Below are positions 35,811 to 46,787 of a stretch of 64,000 nt of DNA, one piece after another. Each line of letters starts with the position of its first letter. Within the stretch, counting starts at the first letter, position 1. This DNA is from an uncultured Coriobacteriaceae bacterium. GTDB lineage: Bacteria; Actinomycetota; Coriobacteriia; Coriobacteriales; Atopobiaceae. The notes below the pieces were generated by a model. It was not told the DNA's origin, did no database searches, and saw nothing but the letters and a program-made list of their open reading frames with translations. A program made the position numbers and the translations under genes. The stretch spans positions 1-64,000 of the forward strand of contig CADAQM010000010.1 of the NCBI GenBank assembly GCA_902790135.1. The letters run 5' to 3'.

Positions 35811-36422
35811 CTAGCGCTCACCATCCCACTCTGCGAGGAACTCTTCGAGGAAGCCGCGCAGATACGCATCGCGACGATGCGCCACCCGCCGGCCCGCATC
35901 GGTGGCCATCATGTCCTCGAGCAGCAGAAGCTTGTCGTAGAAGTGCTGGATGGTCGTAGTGGCATCAGCGTTCGTCGGATCGTGGAGCGCGCGACCGTGC
36001 GAGCCGCCATAGGCAAAGGCGCGCGCCACACCAATGGCCCCGATGGCATCGAGGCGGTCTGCATCGCGGACGCAGGCGCTTTCGCGTGATGTGGGATCCG
36101 TACCTCTGTTTTTGGAGAAGGACACCTCGCGAATCGCCGATAATACCGCCTGTGCATCGTCGTCAACCACCTCGTGCTGGCACATGAAGGCTCTCGCATT
36201 ACCGAGGTCCTCGGCCGTGTCGGGTGAGAGTTTGGCGTCGTCCACGTCATGCAGCAGAGCTGCTAGCGCAACGACGTCCTCACGCGCACCTTCCTCCCGG
36301 GCAAGCCTCACGGCAAGGTTGTAAACGCGCATCGTGTGCCATGCGTCATGACCCGAGGCATCCCCCGCAAAGAAGTCGCTCACGTACGGACGGGCGTCCT
36401 CGATGACGTGCCGGTCTATCAC
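35811..36422 (-). CDS. HD-domain hydrolase
   Basis: A 203-residue HD phosphohydrolase: HDAWHTMRVYNLAVRLA, then ALAALLHDVDDAKLS (the paired HD ligands) and a later Asp in VRDADRLDAIG. It is like YedJ/YpgQ-type proteins that act on nucleotides. The start is the GTG at 36422, whose GTGA overlaps the thymidine kinase stop by 4 bases, a sign of translational coupling. A nucleotide-related role would suit that link. Confidence 0.8.
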   Translation of the reverse strand: MIDRHVIEDARPYVSDFFAGDASGHDAWHTMRVYNLAVRLAREEGAREDVVALAALLHDVDDAKLSPDTAEDLGNARAFMCQHEVVDDDAQAVLSAIREVSFSKNRGTDPTSRESACVRDADRLDAIGAIGVARAFAYGGSHGRALHDPTNADATTTIQHFYDKLLLLEDMMATDAGRRVAHRRDAYLRGFLEEFLAEWDGER

Positions 36423-36997
36423 GCCTGGTCCCCCTTGCGAAGAATGCCCAGCTTGTGGTGCTTGCGGCAGACGCTGGTATAGGAGTCGTTGCCGCCGAGC
36501 TGAACCTGACTTCCCTCCGTCACCATCTTGCCGTTCTCGTCGAAACGCGCCACGCAGGTCGCCGCACGGCCGCACCAGCAGACCGTCTTGACCTCCTCGA
36601 TGATGTCGGCCCAAGCCATGAGCCAGAGCGATCCCTCGAAGAAGTTGCGCTGGAAGTCGGTGCGCAGGCCGTAAGCGATGACGGGGACCTCGAACTCATC
36701 CACGATCGTCGTCATGAAGTCCACCTGCTCCTTTGTGCAGAACTGGGCCTCGTCCACGATGACGCAATCGTATGCGCGAATCTCCTCGGCGCTCATCTTC
36801 ACGAGCTGCTCCACAAAGATGCAGGGCTGCGAGAGACCAATGCGCGACGCCATGACACCCACGCCGTCGCGGTCGTCGAGCGCGGGCTTGGCAAGCAGCG
36901 CCCGCTGGCCCTTCTCGTGGTAGTTGTAGGCCACCATCAGGGCGTTTGCCGTCTTGGAGCTACCCATCGACCCGTAGCGAAAGTAGAGCTTTGCCAT
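36419..36997 (-). CDS. tdk: Thymidine kinase
   Basis: A 192-residue type II thymidine kinase: Walker A YFRYGSMGSSKTANAL, VIVDEAQFCTKEQVDF (Walker B), AYGLRTDFQRNFFEGS (the lasso region), and a zinc site with CWCGRAATCVARF and CRKHH. It phosphorylates thymidine with ATP for salvage. The start at 36997 is the first in-frame ATG that fits the family; GGGAGAC lies just before. The HD gene overlaps its 3' end. Confidence 0.92.
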   Translation of the reverse strand: MAKLYFRYGSMGSSKTANALMVAYNYHEKGQRALLAKPALDDRDGVGVMASRIGLSQPCIFVEQLVKMSAEEIRAYDCVIVDEAQFCTKEQVDFMTTIVDEFEVPVIAYGLRTDFQRNFFEGSLWLMAWADIIEEVKTVCWCGRAATCVARFDENGKMVTEGSQVQLGGNDSYTSVCRKHHKLGILRKGDQA

Positions 36998-37076
36998 GTC
37001 GTCTCCCATCGTCTGCGCAACACAACGATGGTACCCCAGAGCATGAGCCGGCGCAGCGGCCTCCGTACAACCTTCG

Positions 37077-37964
37077 CTAGACGCCGCGGACGACCAGCCC
37101 CGTATGGAGAGGCACGCCAAAGAGATCGACGTAGAGCTGGCACTTGCACAGGAACAGGAAGCAGATGTTGGCACCGCGCCCAGAGAGCGTCTCGTAGTTG
37201 GCGAGCCCCTTGGATATGACGAGGTCAGAGTCCCTGAGAGCCACTTGCGTCTCCTCGTTCACGAGGGAGGGCACGGTGCCGGCAACGTCGCTGCCATTGC
37301 CGATAACGCAGGCCACCTTGTCCAGCCCTACCTGCCGTGCATCCTCCATGGTCGCGTCATTGGAGGTCGGATAGCCGCGGACGACCGCAGTCACCTGCGC
37401 CGAGGGATTCGCGCGCATGATCTGCTCGATGAGCAGCTTGTCGAATACGATCTCGCCGCAGTTGTCTGTGAGGTACGCGATGGTGCGAGCGCTTGCGATG
37501 CGGTCCTTGAGGTCTGAGACCGCGGCCTCGTCGAGCTCCATGCCATCGGCGTCAGCCACAAGCCGCAGGAGAAGCTCCTCGCTCACGTTGCCCGTCGGGC
37601 CGAAGTCGATCAGATTGCCCACGATCGCGCAACGTATGGCAAGGCCCAGCGCATCGTCGCTCGCGACGATGCGCTGGCGCACCTGATCCTCGAGACCCAG
37701 CACCAGCTCGTTGAAATGCCACTTGACCTGCGTGTAGTCGCGGGTGATACCAAACATCTCGCGCAGCACGCCACTCAGCTGGTCGCTGATCTCGGGCGCC
37801 GTCATGGTGAGGGAGCCCTCCCCCACCGTACGCAGGACTCTGCGCAGGTAATCGGCACGGACGTCCCAGGGTGTGTCATCTGGACATGCGTCCAGGTACT
37901 TATCCAGCATGCAGCGCATGCACCTGGGGCTGAGCGACTTACCCGTTATCTCCTCGATGGACAT
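37077..37964 (-). CDS. DUF89 / ARMT1-like damage-control phosphatase
   Basis: A 295-residue DUF89 protein. An N-terminal cysteine pair is in SPRCMRCMLDKYL. The metal-binding core is YLTDNCGEIVFDKLLIEQI, followed by VVRGYPTSNDATMEDAR and DLVISKGLANYETLSGRG, where the family's conserved Asn-x-Glu is found. DUF89 enzymes are metal-dependent phosphatases proposed to clear harmful sugar or nucleotide phosphates. That suits a cell that imports many phosphorylated sugars. It lies between GH2 and tdk, all on the reverse strand. Confidence 0.85.
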   Translation of the reverse strand: MSIEEITGKSLSPRCMRCMLDKYLDACPDDTPWDVRADYLRRVLRTVGEGSLTMTAPEISDQLSGVLREMFGITRDYTQVKWHFNELVLGLEDQVRQRIVASDDALGLAIRCAIVGNLIDFGPTGNVSEELLLRLVADADGMELDEAAVSDLKDRIASARTIAYLTDNCGEIVFDKLLIEQIMRANPSAQVTAVVRGYPTSNDATMEDARQVGLDKVACVIGNGSDVAGTVPSLVNEETQVALRDSDLVISKGLANYETLSGRGANICFLFLCKCQLYVDLFGVPLHTGLVVRGV

Positions 37965-37984
37965 TGCTTCTCCCGGCTCATGCA

Positions 37985-40252
37985 CTAGGCACGACGATAG
38001 ATGGCGAGTGCGCCTTGGCCGACGATGCTCACTACAGGCGAGGCGAACGCGCCTACCGTGGGCGTTGCGGCGGAGCCGGCGGCTACCAGCTCCCAGCCGT
38101 CACGTTCGACGTCAACCTCCTGACCATCGCCAAGCACGACCGTACCCGCTGCATCCTCAAACCAGATGCGCGAGAAGAGCCAATCGCCCACCTGCTCGTC
38201 AGCGTGATTCACCTGCACGGACGCGGCGTCCACCGTCGAGAGGACGCTATGCTCGCCACCGTCCGTCACGACCTCGAGCGTGCCCGGCTCATAGGGCACC
38301 TCGAGCAGCGCGTAGTACTCCTGCGTCTGCGCCGCTCCCACCGTGCGTCCGTTGAGCTTGAGCTCGACTTCACCGGCAGGCGCATAGACCTCCACCGTCA
38401 TCGGCGTGCCGGGCTCCACCCCCCACGTCCAACTCGCAACGGCGTCGGTGAACTTCCACGGTCCGAACATGCGCGGGGTGCCATGCGCCTCAGGCGGGCG
38501 CACGGCCAGGTAGGGAGCCGTACGCAGGCCAAACACGATCTCGCGCCAGTACGAGACGGGCCGGCGGAAGCCAAACGCATCTATGTCACCAGCAGTGTTC
38601 TGCCAAGCGGGATACGGCTCACCCAGCTCGCCGACGTAGTCCCAACCAGTCCAGGTGAACTCGCCGATGACGGCGGGCAGCTTCTCGATGAGCTCCCAGT
38701 TCTCGGCCACCTGGCGCGGATAGGTCTCGGTTCCCAGCATCACACGCTGGGGGTAACGCTCGGAATCGCCCTCGTAGCGCGCGGTCATGTAGTTGTATCC
38801 CTGCACGTCAACGCAGGCATCGAGCCGCTCCAGCACGCGCGAGACCACCAGGTGGCGCGTGATGTCGGCCATGCGCGTTGCCATGAGCCCCATGAACTGG
38901 TTGACGTCACCGGTCACAAAGTCCTCGCGTGGACGCCCGGTGAGGTCGGCGGCGATGTCAGCCACCTCCTCGCCCGCCGCAAAGGCGCCGTTGATGCCGT
39001 TGGTGACGAAGCGCGTGCTGTCGAGCTCGTGAATCCGCTGGCAGAGCTCGTGCGCAACTTCAAAGCCGCGCTCGGTGTTGATGTCGCTGATCTCGTTGCC
39101 CGTGGAGTAGCCCACCACGCATGCGTGGAAGCGGTCCTCGCACACCATGTTGTCGACCACATCGCGCCACGCGCGCGGGAAGTACTGCGCAAAGTCGCCA
39201 AAGCCCTTGGGCTTGGTCCACATGTCACAGACCTCGTCCAGCACGTAGACACCCAGCTTGTCGCAGGCGTCGAGCAGCTCCTGGCTCGCGTGGTTGTGCG
39301 CGCTGCGGATGGCGTTGAAGCCAGCCTCCTTGAGGCGCGACACGCGCCAAAGCTCAAACTCCTTGTGTGCCACGCCGCCCAGGATGCCCTCATCGTGATG
39401 GATGCAGGCGCCGCGCAGCAGCACTGGCTTGCCGTTGATGAGCAGGCCGCGGGCGGGGTCCCACGACTCGGTGCGCAGGCCGCAGCGCATGTGCGCCACG
39501 TCGTCGGCCACCGCAAGCTCAATCCAGTAGAGGTGCGGGTCGTCCTCGCTCCACGGGCGAACATCGCGCAGGTAGAAGCACCTATCCAGCTCGTAGCGCT
39601 CGCCCACACGCACGGGGAAGGTCTCACTGAGCGCGTCACCGTCGTCGTCAAAGATGCGCAGCCGTACGTCCACGTTCTGCGCGCAGCCAGTCTGATTGCG
39701 CAGCGTGGCGCACAGCTTCACGCGGGCGTCGCCGTCGGGCGTGAGCTCCTGCGTGGTGAGCCAGATGCTGTCCGGCTCGGTGTGCACCTTGGGGCCATAC
39801 ATGAGCCACACGGGTCGCACGATGCCGCATCCTGCGTACCAACGTGAGCTGAGCAGGTCGGTCTTGCACACCACCAGCAGCGTGTTGGGGGCGTCCCAGC
39901 GCACGTAGCTGGTGATGTCGCAGGTCAGGCTCGCGTAGCCAAAGTCGCTAGACCCCACCTGCGAGCCGTTGACGTACACGAACGACTTGCAGAAGATGGC
40001 CTCGAACTTGAGCAGCAGGCGCATGTCGCGCATGGCGGGGTCAAGCACGAGCTCGCGCTGATAGTAATAGACCTGACCGTCAAAGTAGCTCGTACGGCCA
40101 CCGTTCACGCTATCAGCGCGCTGCCCCTCATGCCAGAGCGCATCGTAAGGCACGCTCGTGTGCACCGCGTCCTCGGGTATGGCCGTGACCAGCGAGAATG
40201 CGTCGTCACGCGGGTATACGTACCAGTTGTCCGAGAGCGAGATCCTCTTCAT
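37985..40252 (-). CDS. Glycoside hydrolase family 2 (beta-galactosidase-like)
   Basis: A 755-residue GH2 enzyme. The N-terminal sugar-binding jelly roll (MKRISLSDNWYVYPRDD, YYQRELVLD) and immunoglobulin-like domain are followed by a TIM barrel with LLRGACIHHDEGILG. The acid/base Glu is in VVGYSTGNEISD and the nucleophile Glu in MLGTETYPRQ. A C-terminal Ig-like tail (VELKLNGRTVG) is present. Substrate is a beta-galactoside or related beta-glycoside. GGAGGGAATC precedes ATG 40252. The ROK kinase gene lies upstream on the same strand, so a released hexose could be phosphorylated. Confidence 0.88.
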   Translation of the reverse strand: MKRISLSDNWYVYPRDDAFSLVTAIPEDAVHTSVPYDALWHEGQRADSVNGGRTSYFDGQVYYYQRELVLDPAMRDMRLLLKFEAIFCKSFVYVNGSQVGSSDFGYASLTCDITSYVRWDAPNTLLVVCKTDLLSSRWYAGCGIVRPVWLMYGPKVHTEPDSIWLTTQELTPDGDARVKLCATLRNQTGCAQNVDVRLRIFDDDGDALSETFPVRVGERYELDRCFYLRDVRPWSEDDPHLYWIELAVADDVAHMRCGLRTESWDPARGLLINGKPVLLRGACIHHDEGILGGVAHKEFELWRVSRLKEAGFNAIRSAHNHASQELLDACDKLGVYVLDEVCDMWTKPKGFGDFAQYFPRAWRDVVDNMVCEDRFHACVVGYSTGNEISDINTERGFEVAHELCQRIHELDSTRFVTNGINGAFAAGEEVADIAADLTGRPREDFVTGDVNQFMGLMATRMADITRHLVVSRVLERLDACVDVQGYNYMTARYEGDSERYPQRVMLGTETYPRQVAENWELIEKLPAVIGEFTWTGWDYVGELGEPYPAWQNTAGDIDAFGFRRPVSYWREIVFGLRTAPYLAVRPPEAHGTPRMFGPWKFTDAVASWTWGVEPGTPMTVEVYAPAGEVELKLNGRTVGAAQTQEYYALLEVPYEPGTLEVVTDGGEHSVLSTVDAASVQVNHADEQVGDWLFSRIWFEDAAGTVVLGDGQEVDVERDGWELVAAGSAATPTVGAFASPVVSIVGQGALAIYRRA

Positions 40253-40435
40253 GGTGATTCCCTCCGAGCGCCATTTGGTGCCTTGCGTGATACCCCTGTC
40301 CAATATGTTACTCAGCTGACCGCAGTAAACAAACCGTCTCGGCGCAGGAGTCTGCATACGCCCCCGATTGCCAAGCCTCTGGAGCAACCAGTGCTCCAGA
40401 GGCTTGTGAAGGTGGTCCTGCGCTGCCTCAACGTA

Positions 40436-41353
40436 CTACGAGCAGCGCTCCAGATGGAAGGCCAGCGCGCCAATGAGGTTGGCCTCGTTGCCAAACTTGC
40501 AGGTCACAATCTCGGGCTTGCCATAGGGCAAGAAGGCCGCCAGCGGATCGTAGAGGTCGTCGAAGGCCTTGCGAATGATCTCGGTCGTCTCGGGGCGAGC
40601 CGAAATGCCGCCACCGATGGCGTAGCGCTGCAGGTCGAGCGTGGCCTGCAGGCTCATGATGCCTGCCGCGGCCTGGAAGCCAAACTCCTCGAGCACCGCC
40701 TTGGCATCCTCGTCGCCCGCCTCGTAGGCGTCAAAGAGCATGATGCCGTCGGCGCTCTCCAGGCCCTTGCGCTCGGCATAGGCCTTGGTGATGGACGCCG
40801 CGGAGATGCGATTGGCCCAGAGCGCGCTCATGCTCTGCGGGAAGGGCAAGCCCATGGCGTTGAAGTCCACCAGCAAGCCCGAGAGCTCGCCCGCTCCACC
40901 GGTGTAGCCCATCCACACCTTGCCATTAAGCACGATGCCACCGCCCACGCCCGTGCCAAGCACGATGGCGGCACCAGACTCGGCATCGGCGAGCGCGCCT
41001 TGCCAGCTCTCTGCATACGCAGCGCACTTGCCGTCGTTGGCGATGGTCGCCGGCTTGCCGAAGACCGCCCCGTAGCGCTCCGCCGCCGGGTAGTCGTGAA
41101 TCCAGCTGAAGGCACCGCCGGTGTGGGCGATGCCGGCCGTGGTGTCAATGCGCCCCGGCATAGAGATGGCCACGCCCGCATAGTCGTGGCCGGCCACTTC
41201 GGCACGCACGGCCTCCAGCGCGGCAAACATCTCCTCCTCGCTCTTGTGGCTCACCGGCACCTTGCCCTGCGTCACAAACTGGCCGTCCTCGGTCATTACC
41301 GCGTACTTGACGAAGGTTCCGCCGATGTCCAGAACCAGATACTGCTTCATCAT
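40436..41353 (-). CDS. ROK-family sugar kinase
   Basis: A 305-residue kinase: the phosphate loop YLVLDIGGTFVKYAVM, KPATIANDGKCAAYAE with the catalytic Asp, VLGTGVGGGIVLNGKVW, YAIGGGISARPETT, and FGNEANLIGAL. The zinc-binding ROK Cys cluster is absent, as in beta-glucoside or N-acetylmannosamine kinases of the BglK type. It phosphorylates a free hexose or a disaccharide. Start 41353 has a second ATG directly after it. It lies between GH2 and the carboxylesterase on one strand. Confidence 0.88.
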   Translation of the reverse strand: MMKQYLVLDIGGTFVKYAVMTEDGQFVTQGKVPVSHKSEEEMFAALEAVRAEVAGHDYAGVAISMPGRIDTTAGIAHTGGAFSWIHDYPAAERYGAVFGKPATIANDGKCAAYAESWQGALADAESGAAIVLGTGVGGGIVLNGKVWMGYTGGAGELSGLLVDFNAMGLPFPQSMSALWANRISAASITKAYAERKGLESADGIMLFDAYEAGDEDAKAVLEEFGFQAAAGIMSLQATLDLQRYAIGGGISARPETTEIIRKAFDDLYDPLAAFLPYGKPEIVTCKFGNEANLIGALAFHLERCS

Positions 41354-41411
41354 CTCATTCCCTTCAAGGAGGCTGTCGGCTGTCCCGACGGCCCCCGCCC
41401 ATACTCGAACG

Positions 41412-42725
41412 CTAGACGTTCAGCTCCATGATGAACGACTCTTCCTTGTCGCACGGTTTCCAAGTAGGAAGCCCTTCGCCGTTGGGGTCGCCCGTCTTCA
41501 TGAAGTTGGCCCAGTAGTCCAGAATGCGCTCAGCCAAGGCGTGGTCGGCATCGGTCCACGGACGCCAGCAACGGTCGAGCGTGCCCATCGTGTACCAAAG
41601 CTCGCTCGAGTGCCAGGCACCCTGATCATCGCCTGGCAAGTCGCGTGTAAAGTAGTACATGTACGCCGGCTTGCGGCCCAGCTCCTCCAGCTTGTGCGAG
41701 AAAGCGAGGCAACCGGCATAGAGCGGATCGTCGGCAGGCTTGTCCATCTCGGGGGTAGTCATGATGTCATCTTTGGTGCATCCGATGAGGTACGGGATGT
41801 CGGCAATGTGCCCATCGTCCATGACCTCGTAGTAGCCCTCGTTAAGCACCTTGCCATCCATCGTGGGCGTAAGGAAGAGACCCTTGGCCTCAGGCATGGC
41901 CTTCTCGAAGAAGAGCGGGATGAGCGTCAGCACGCGGTTCGCCGAAAGGGCGCGCATCTCATCCAGACTCTTCACACCTGCCACCTCGGCAAAGTACTCG
42001 CCGTAGTGCTCCTGGTCGGCGAGGGGCATATCGCGATGCAGGCCGCTGCCGTAGCTACCGCCGCTCTGCAGGATAGCCTTGGCAATCATGCCCTTTGCCA
42101 TGGGAGACGAAACCAGAGTCTGGGTGCTCATGGCACCGGCGCTCTGACCAAAGACGGTAATGTTGTCTGGGTCGCCGCCAAAGGCCGCGATGTTGTCGTG
42201 CACCCAGGTGAGGGCCGCAATCTGGTCGAGCGTACCGTAGTTGCCCGAGGTACCAGCCTCGGCCGTAAGCCACGGATGCGCAAGGAAGCCAAAAACGTTG
42301 CAGCGATACTCCACGCTCACCATGATTATGCCGCGCGCAGCGTAGGCAGCTCCGTCGAACTCCTTCTCGAAGGCATAGCCGCCCATGAAGGCGCCGCCAT
42401 GGATCCACATCGCCACCGGGGCGTCATGGGCATCTTTGGGAGCCCAGATGTGCAGGTAAAGGCAGTCCTCGCTCGGATCGGCATCAAAGGCTGGATCGTC
42501 GTAGAAGTCCTTGTCCCAAGGAGGACCCGAAACACCATCTTGCATACACTTGCCACGCCACTCGGTTGCCTCGTACACGCCGTCCCAGGGATCCAGCTCC
42601 TGAGGCGCGCACCAACGCAGTTCGCCTACTGGCGGCTTCGCATACGGAACGCTCTTGTACACCACGTAGCTCCCGCAATCCACGCCACGCATCTCACCAC
42701 TTGCAACCCTCACCGTCTTCCCCAT
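41412..42725 (-). CDS. Type B carboxylesterase
   Basis: A 437-residue alpha/beta-hydrolase: DCLYLHIWAPKDAHDAPVAMWIHGGAFMGG (oxyanion hole), TVFGQSAGAMS with the nucleophile Ser near residue 180, and a Glu/Asp and His later (HSSELWYTMG). It has no signal peptide, so it acts inside the cell. In this glycoside locus it may remove acyl groups such as acetate or feruloyl from imported sugars; that is inference. GAAAGGGG precedes the ATG. Confidence 0.85.
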   Translation of the reverse strand: MGKTVRVASGEMRGVDCGSYVVYKSVPYAKPPVGELRWCAPQELDPWDGVYEATEWRGKCMQDGVSGPPWDKDFYDDPAFDADPSEDCLYLHIWAPKDAHDAPVAMWIHGGAFMGGYAFEKEFDGAAYAARGIIMVSVEYRCNVFGFLAHPWLTAEAGTSGNYGTLDQIAALTWVHDNIAAFGGDPDNITVFGQSAGAMSTQTLVSSPMAKGMIAKAILQSGGSYGSGLHRDMPLADQEHYGEYFAEVAGVKSLDEMRALSANRVLTLIPLFFEKAMPEAKGLFLTPTMDGKVLNEGYYEVMDDGHIADIPYLIGCTKDDIMTTPEMDKPADDPLYAGCLAFSHKLEELGRKPAYMYYFTRDLPGDDQGAWHSSELWYTMGTLDRCWRPWTDADHALAERILDYWANFMKTGDPNGEGLPTWKPCDKEESFIMELNV

Positions 42726-42819
42726 TGCAAATCCCCTTTCGTTTGAATTGTTGCTAACTTACAACTATAAGAAAGCTGCCGGCAGCTCACGAGAAGCCAC
42801 CGGCAGATGTTGCAATTAC

Positions 42820-44329
<1,510 letters not shown>

Positions 44330-44373
44330 CGCCAAATGAAGCCCTCTCTGATGCGCCTCGCGAATCGCCCAGA

Positions 44374-45129
44374 CTAATCCTGCGACTTCAGGGAATCCAG
44401 TTCCGCAATCAGCATGTCATTGAACAACGTAAAGAGCATGCTCTCGAGCGCAGCCGTGTGATGAGCGCTTACCTTGCCTGCCGTGGGCAGGAGGATGACG
44501 CTGTCACAGAGACGTCTGAGCGAGTGCTTGCTGTTCATAGTTATGAGGGCGATGTAGGGCTGGTGAGCCTCGTCACGCTTGCGGATGCGCTGCAGCATCG
44601 GGCGATACCACTCGCCCGATGCGACGGAAAAGATAACCATGACCTCATCGTCGCGATAGATGACATCCGCAAAGTCAAAGTCATTGTTCTCGGCATCGAT
44701 TGCAACTTTGGCGCGCAACGAGTGCCACAAGAAACGCGCAGCAAAGCTCGAGGTGTTGAATCCCAGGCAATGCACCTTACGGGCAGAGACAATGTGCTCT
44801 GCAAGGTCATGGAGGGCATCTCGGTCTAGCGTGCGCTCAGCCTGCACCAGAAAGCTTCCGAAGATCTCGGCCACGGTCTCCTGCTTGCCGTGCTGCGCAC
44901 GCTGTTCGAGATCGAGCGCAAGCTGGTACTGCAGCTCAGCATATCCGGCGAAGCCCAGCTTCTTGGCAAAGCGCGTCAGCGCAGAAGGAGAGACATCGAG
45001 GGTAGACGTGAGTCTGTCGTAGCTCTCGTGCGCAAACTCGTCAGGATATTTCCTCAACCGCTCGTACACGGCACGATCGGTCTTGGTAAAGGAGGAGAGC
45101 CTGGTCTCCATAAGGTCGAGCACATCCAT
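44374..45129 (-). CDS. RpiR-family transcriptional regulator
   Basis: A 251-residue protein. The helix-turn-helix is in SSFTKTDRAVYERLRKYPDEF and DVSPSALTRFAKKLGFAGYAE. A degenerate SIS-type domain follows (HCLGFNTSSFAARFL, MVIFSVASGEWYRPMLQRI). It is close in layout to the RpiR gene at 56198 (both have FTKTDRA or FSKTDRA). It is encoded between the GH1 and EIIC genes it probably controls. GGGAGC precedes the ATG. Confidence 0.87.
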   Translation of the reverse strand: MDVLDLMETRLSSFTKTDRAVYERLRKYPDEFAHESYDRLTSTLDVSPSALTRFAKKLGFAGYAELQYQLALDLEQRAQHGKQETVAEIFGSFLVQAERTLDRDALHDLAEHIVSARKVHCLGFNTSSFAARFLWHSLRAKVAIDAENNDFDFADVIYRDDEVMVIFSVASGEWYRPMLQRIRKRDEAHQPYIALITMNSKHSLRRLCDSVILLPTAGKVSAHHTAALESMLFTLFNDMLIAELDSLKSQD

Positions 45130-45334
45130 GCTGAGCTCCCGTCACTCATTTTCCTGCCACATATCTTAACCAACGCGATCCCGTGTGCCACCGCTTCTCT
45201 AATCTGGCGCAAGTAATCTCCAAATTGCAAAATGTTTTTTAATTTTGTTATTGATTTTTAAAATTCTAGTCATTACTATGAAGCTAAGGAAAGCCAAGAG
45301 ACGGCTAGAGAAGGATTGAAGGAAAGGAAGTCCC

Positions 45335-46633
45335 ATGGCATCGCCAATGCAATCAATGACAGAGTGGATGCAGGCTCACGTTGCGCCAATCGCCACCAAG
45401 CTCGGACAGAACAAGGTCCTCAGCGCAATCTCCGGAGGCATGGTTCGCTCGACCCCGCTCACCGTGGGTGTCGCAGCCATCGCGATCCTTGTCAATCTGC
45501 CCATTCCCGGACTCACGGACTGGCTGACGGCTACCGGCTTCGTCGCCGCCGGCAACGAGATCGTCAACTCCACGATGTCGCTACTCGCCATCTACGTGTC
45601 GTTCCTCATCGCCCACCAGTACGCCAAGAATGATGGCACCGACCCCATCACCGCAGGCGTGCTTTCCATGGCCTGTTTCCTGTGCCTCATTCCCTCGACG
45701 ATGACCCTCGAGGACGGCACGGCCATCAACACCTACGCCCAGAACTACCTCGGCTCCGACGGCATCTTCGTCGCCTTGATTCTCTCGGTCTGCGTAACGG
45801 CGTTCTATGGATTCCTTACGAGGAAGAACATCAAGCTCTCCCTGCCCGACTCTGTGCCTCCCATGGTCGCCGACTCGCTCAGCCCCATCTGGTCGGCCAT
45901 GATCATCTTCGTACTGGTGCTTCTCATGAAGGTCGGCTTCACCCACACTCCCTTCGGAAACGTCTTTGACTTCGTCAAGCAGGTCGTCTCCGCACCGCTC
46001 ATGATCGTCGGCTCCTCGCCTTGGACCGCCATCAGCATCTTTACCCTTGCCAACCTCGTGTGGTTCTTCGGCATCCACCCCAACACCGTCATGTCCCTGG
46101 CCTTCCCTGTGCTCATGGCCGTCATGATGGAGAACCAGGCTGCCTTCCAGGCCGGCCAGCCCCTGCCGCACTTCCTGTTCTCTGCCGTCTCTACCTGCTG
46201 CTACTTCGGCGGCACCGGCAACACCATCGGCCTGTGCCTCGACATGTTCACGGCCAAGTCCGAGAAGTTCAAGGCCATGCGCGGCATCATGACCGTCCCC
46301 AACATCTTCAACATCAACGAGCCGGTCATCTTCGGCGTGCCCGTGATGCTCAACCCGATCTTCTTCATCCCCATGATTCTCTCCGCAGTGGTTCCTGGGG
46401 TCATCGCCATGATCCTGTGCTCGATCATCCCCTTCAACCTCAACCCCACCATCATGATGCCCTGGGTCACCCCCGCGCCCATCTCCGCGCTCTTCGCTGG
46501 CGGCCCCGTGTACATGCTGATCCTGCTGGTCTGCATCGCTTCGAGCGCTGTCCTGTACTACCCCTTCTTCAAGGTGGCCGACAATCAGGCCTATGAAGAG
46601 GAGCAGGCCTACGCCGCCGAGCACGCCGCGTAA
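45335..46633 (+). CDS. PTS EIIC, lactose/cellobiose family
   Basis: A 432-residue membrane protein with about ten helices. The Lac-family features are the N-terminal helix with IATKLGQNKVLSAISGG, the substrate-loop motif NIFNINEPVIFGVPVMLNP and FFGIHPNTVMS. The ending PFFKVADNQAYEEEQ is shared with the remnant at 28101. It transports and helps phosphorylate a beta-diglucoside but needs separate EIIA and EIIB proteins, neither of which is nearby. AAGGAAAGGAAG precedes the ATG. Confidence 0.9.
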   Translation: MASPMQSMTEWMQAHVAPIATKLGQNKVLSAISGGMVRSTPLTVGVAAIAILVNLPIPGLTDWLTATGFVAAGNEIVNSTMSLLAIYVSFLIAHQYAKNDGTDPITAGVLSMACFLCLIPSTMTLEDGTAINTYAQNYLGSDGIFVALILSVCVTAFYGFLTRKNIKLSLPDSVPPMVADSLSPIWSAMIIFVLVLLMKVGFTHTPFGNVFDFVKQVVSAPLMIVGSSPWTAISIFTLANLVWFFGIHPNTVMSLAFPVLMAVMMENQAAFQAGQPLPHFLFSAVSTCCYFGGTGNTIGLCLDMFTAKSEKFKAMRGIMTVPNIFNINEPVIFGVPVMLNPIFFIPMILSAVVPGVIAMILCSIIPFNLNPTIMMPWVTPAPISALFAGGPVYMLILLVCIASSAVLYYPFFKVADNQAYEEEQAYAAEHAA

Positions 46634-46668
46634 GCTCTGCCCAAGCTCGCAAACAGCCCTTCCTTCCC

Positions 46669-46705
46669 AAGGGACTCGCAGGATTGCTCTTGCGGGTCCC
46701 TTTTT
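46669..46705 (+). terminator. Terminator after EIIC
   Basis: AAGGGACTCGCA (46669-46680) pairs with TGCGGGTCCCTT (46691-46702), with one G-T pair, and runs into TTTTT. Confidence 0.8.
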
Positions 46706-46727
46706 GCTTGCATGAGATGTCGATGGG

Positions 46728-46785
46728 CACAAGGGACGGAGGTTTCCCTTCCATATTGGAACGGAAACCTCCGTCCCAAGTGTTC
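46728..46785. repeat. REP-like palindrome
   Basis: GGGACGGAGGTTTCC (46733-46747) faces GGAAACCTCCGTCCC (46764-46778), with flanking complementary bases (CACAA on the left, AAGTG on the right) and GGAA/TTCC at the tip. This is the longest stem of the family in the window. It lies next to the GyrI-like gene's stop. Confidence 0.8.
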
Positions 46786-46787
46786 CA

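Noticed and set aside
37964-39847. A 627-codon forward-strand frame opposite the GH2 gene.
   Set aside because: It is a shadow of the GH2 gene with its conserved catalytic motifs. The forward translation has no recognisable domain.
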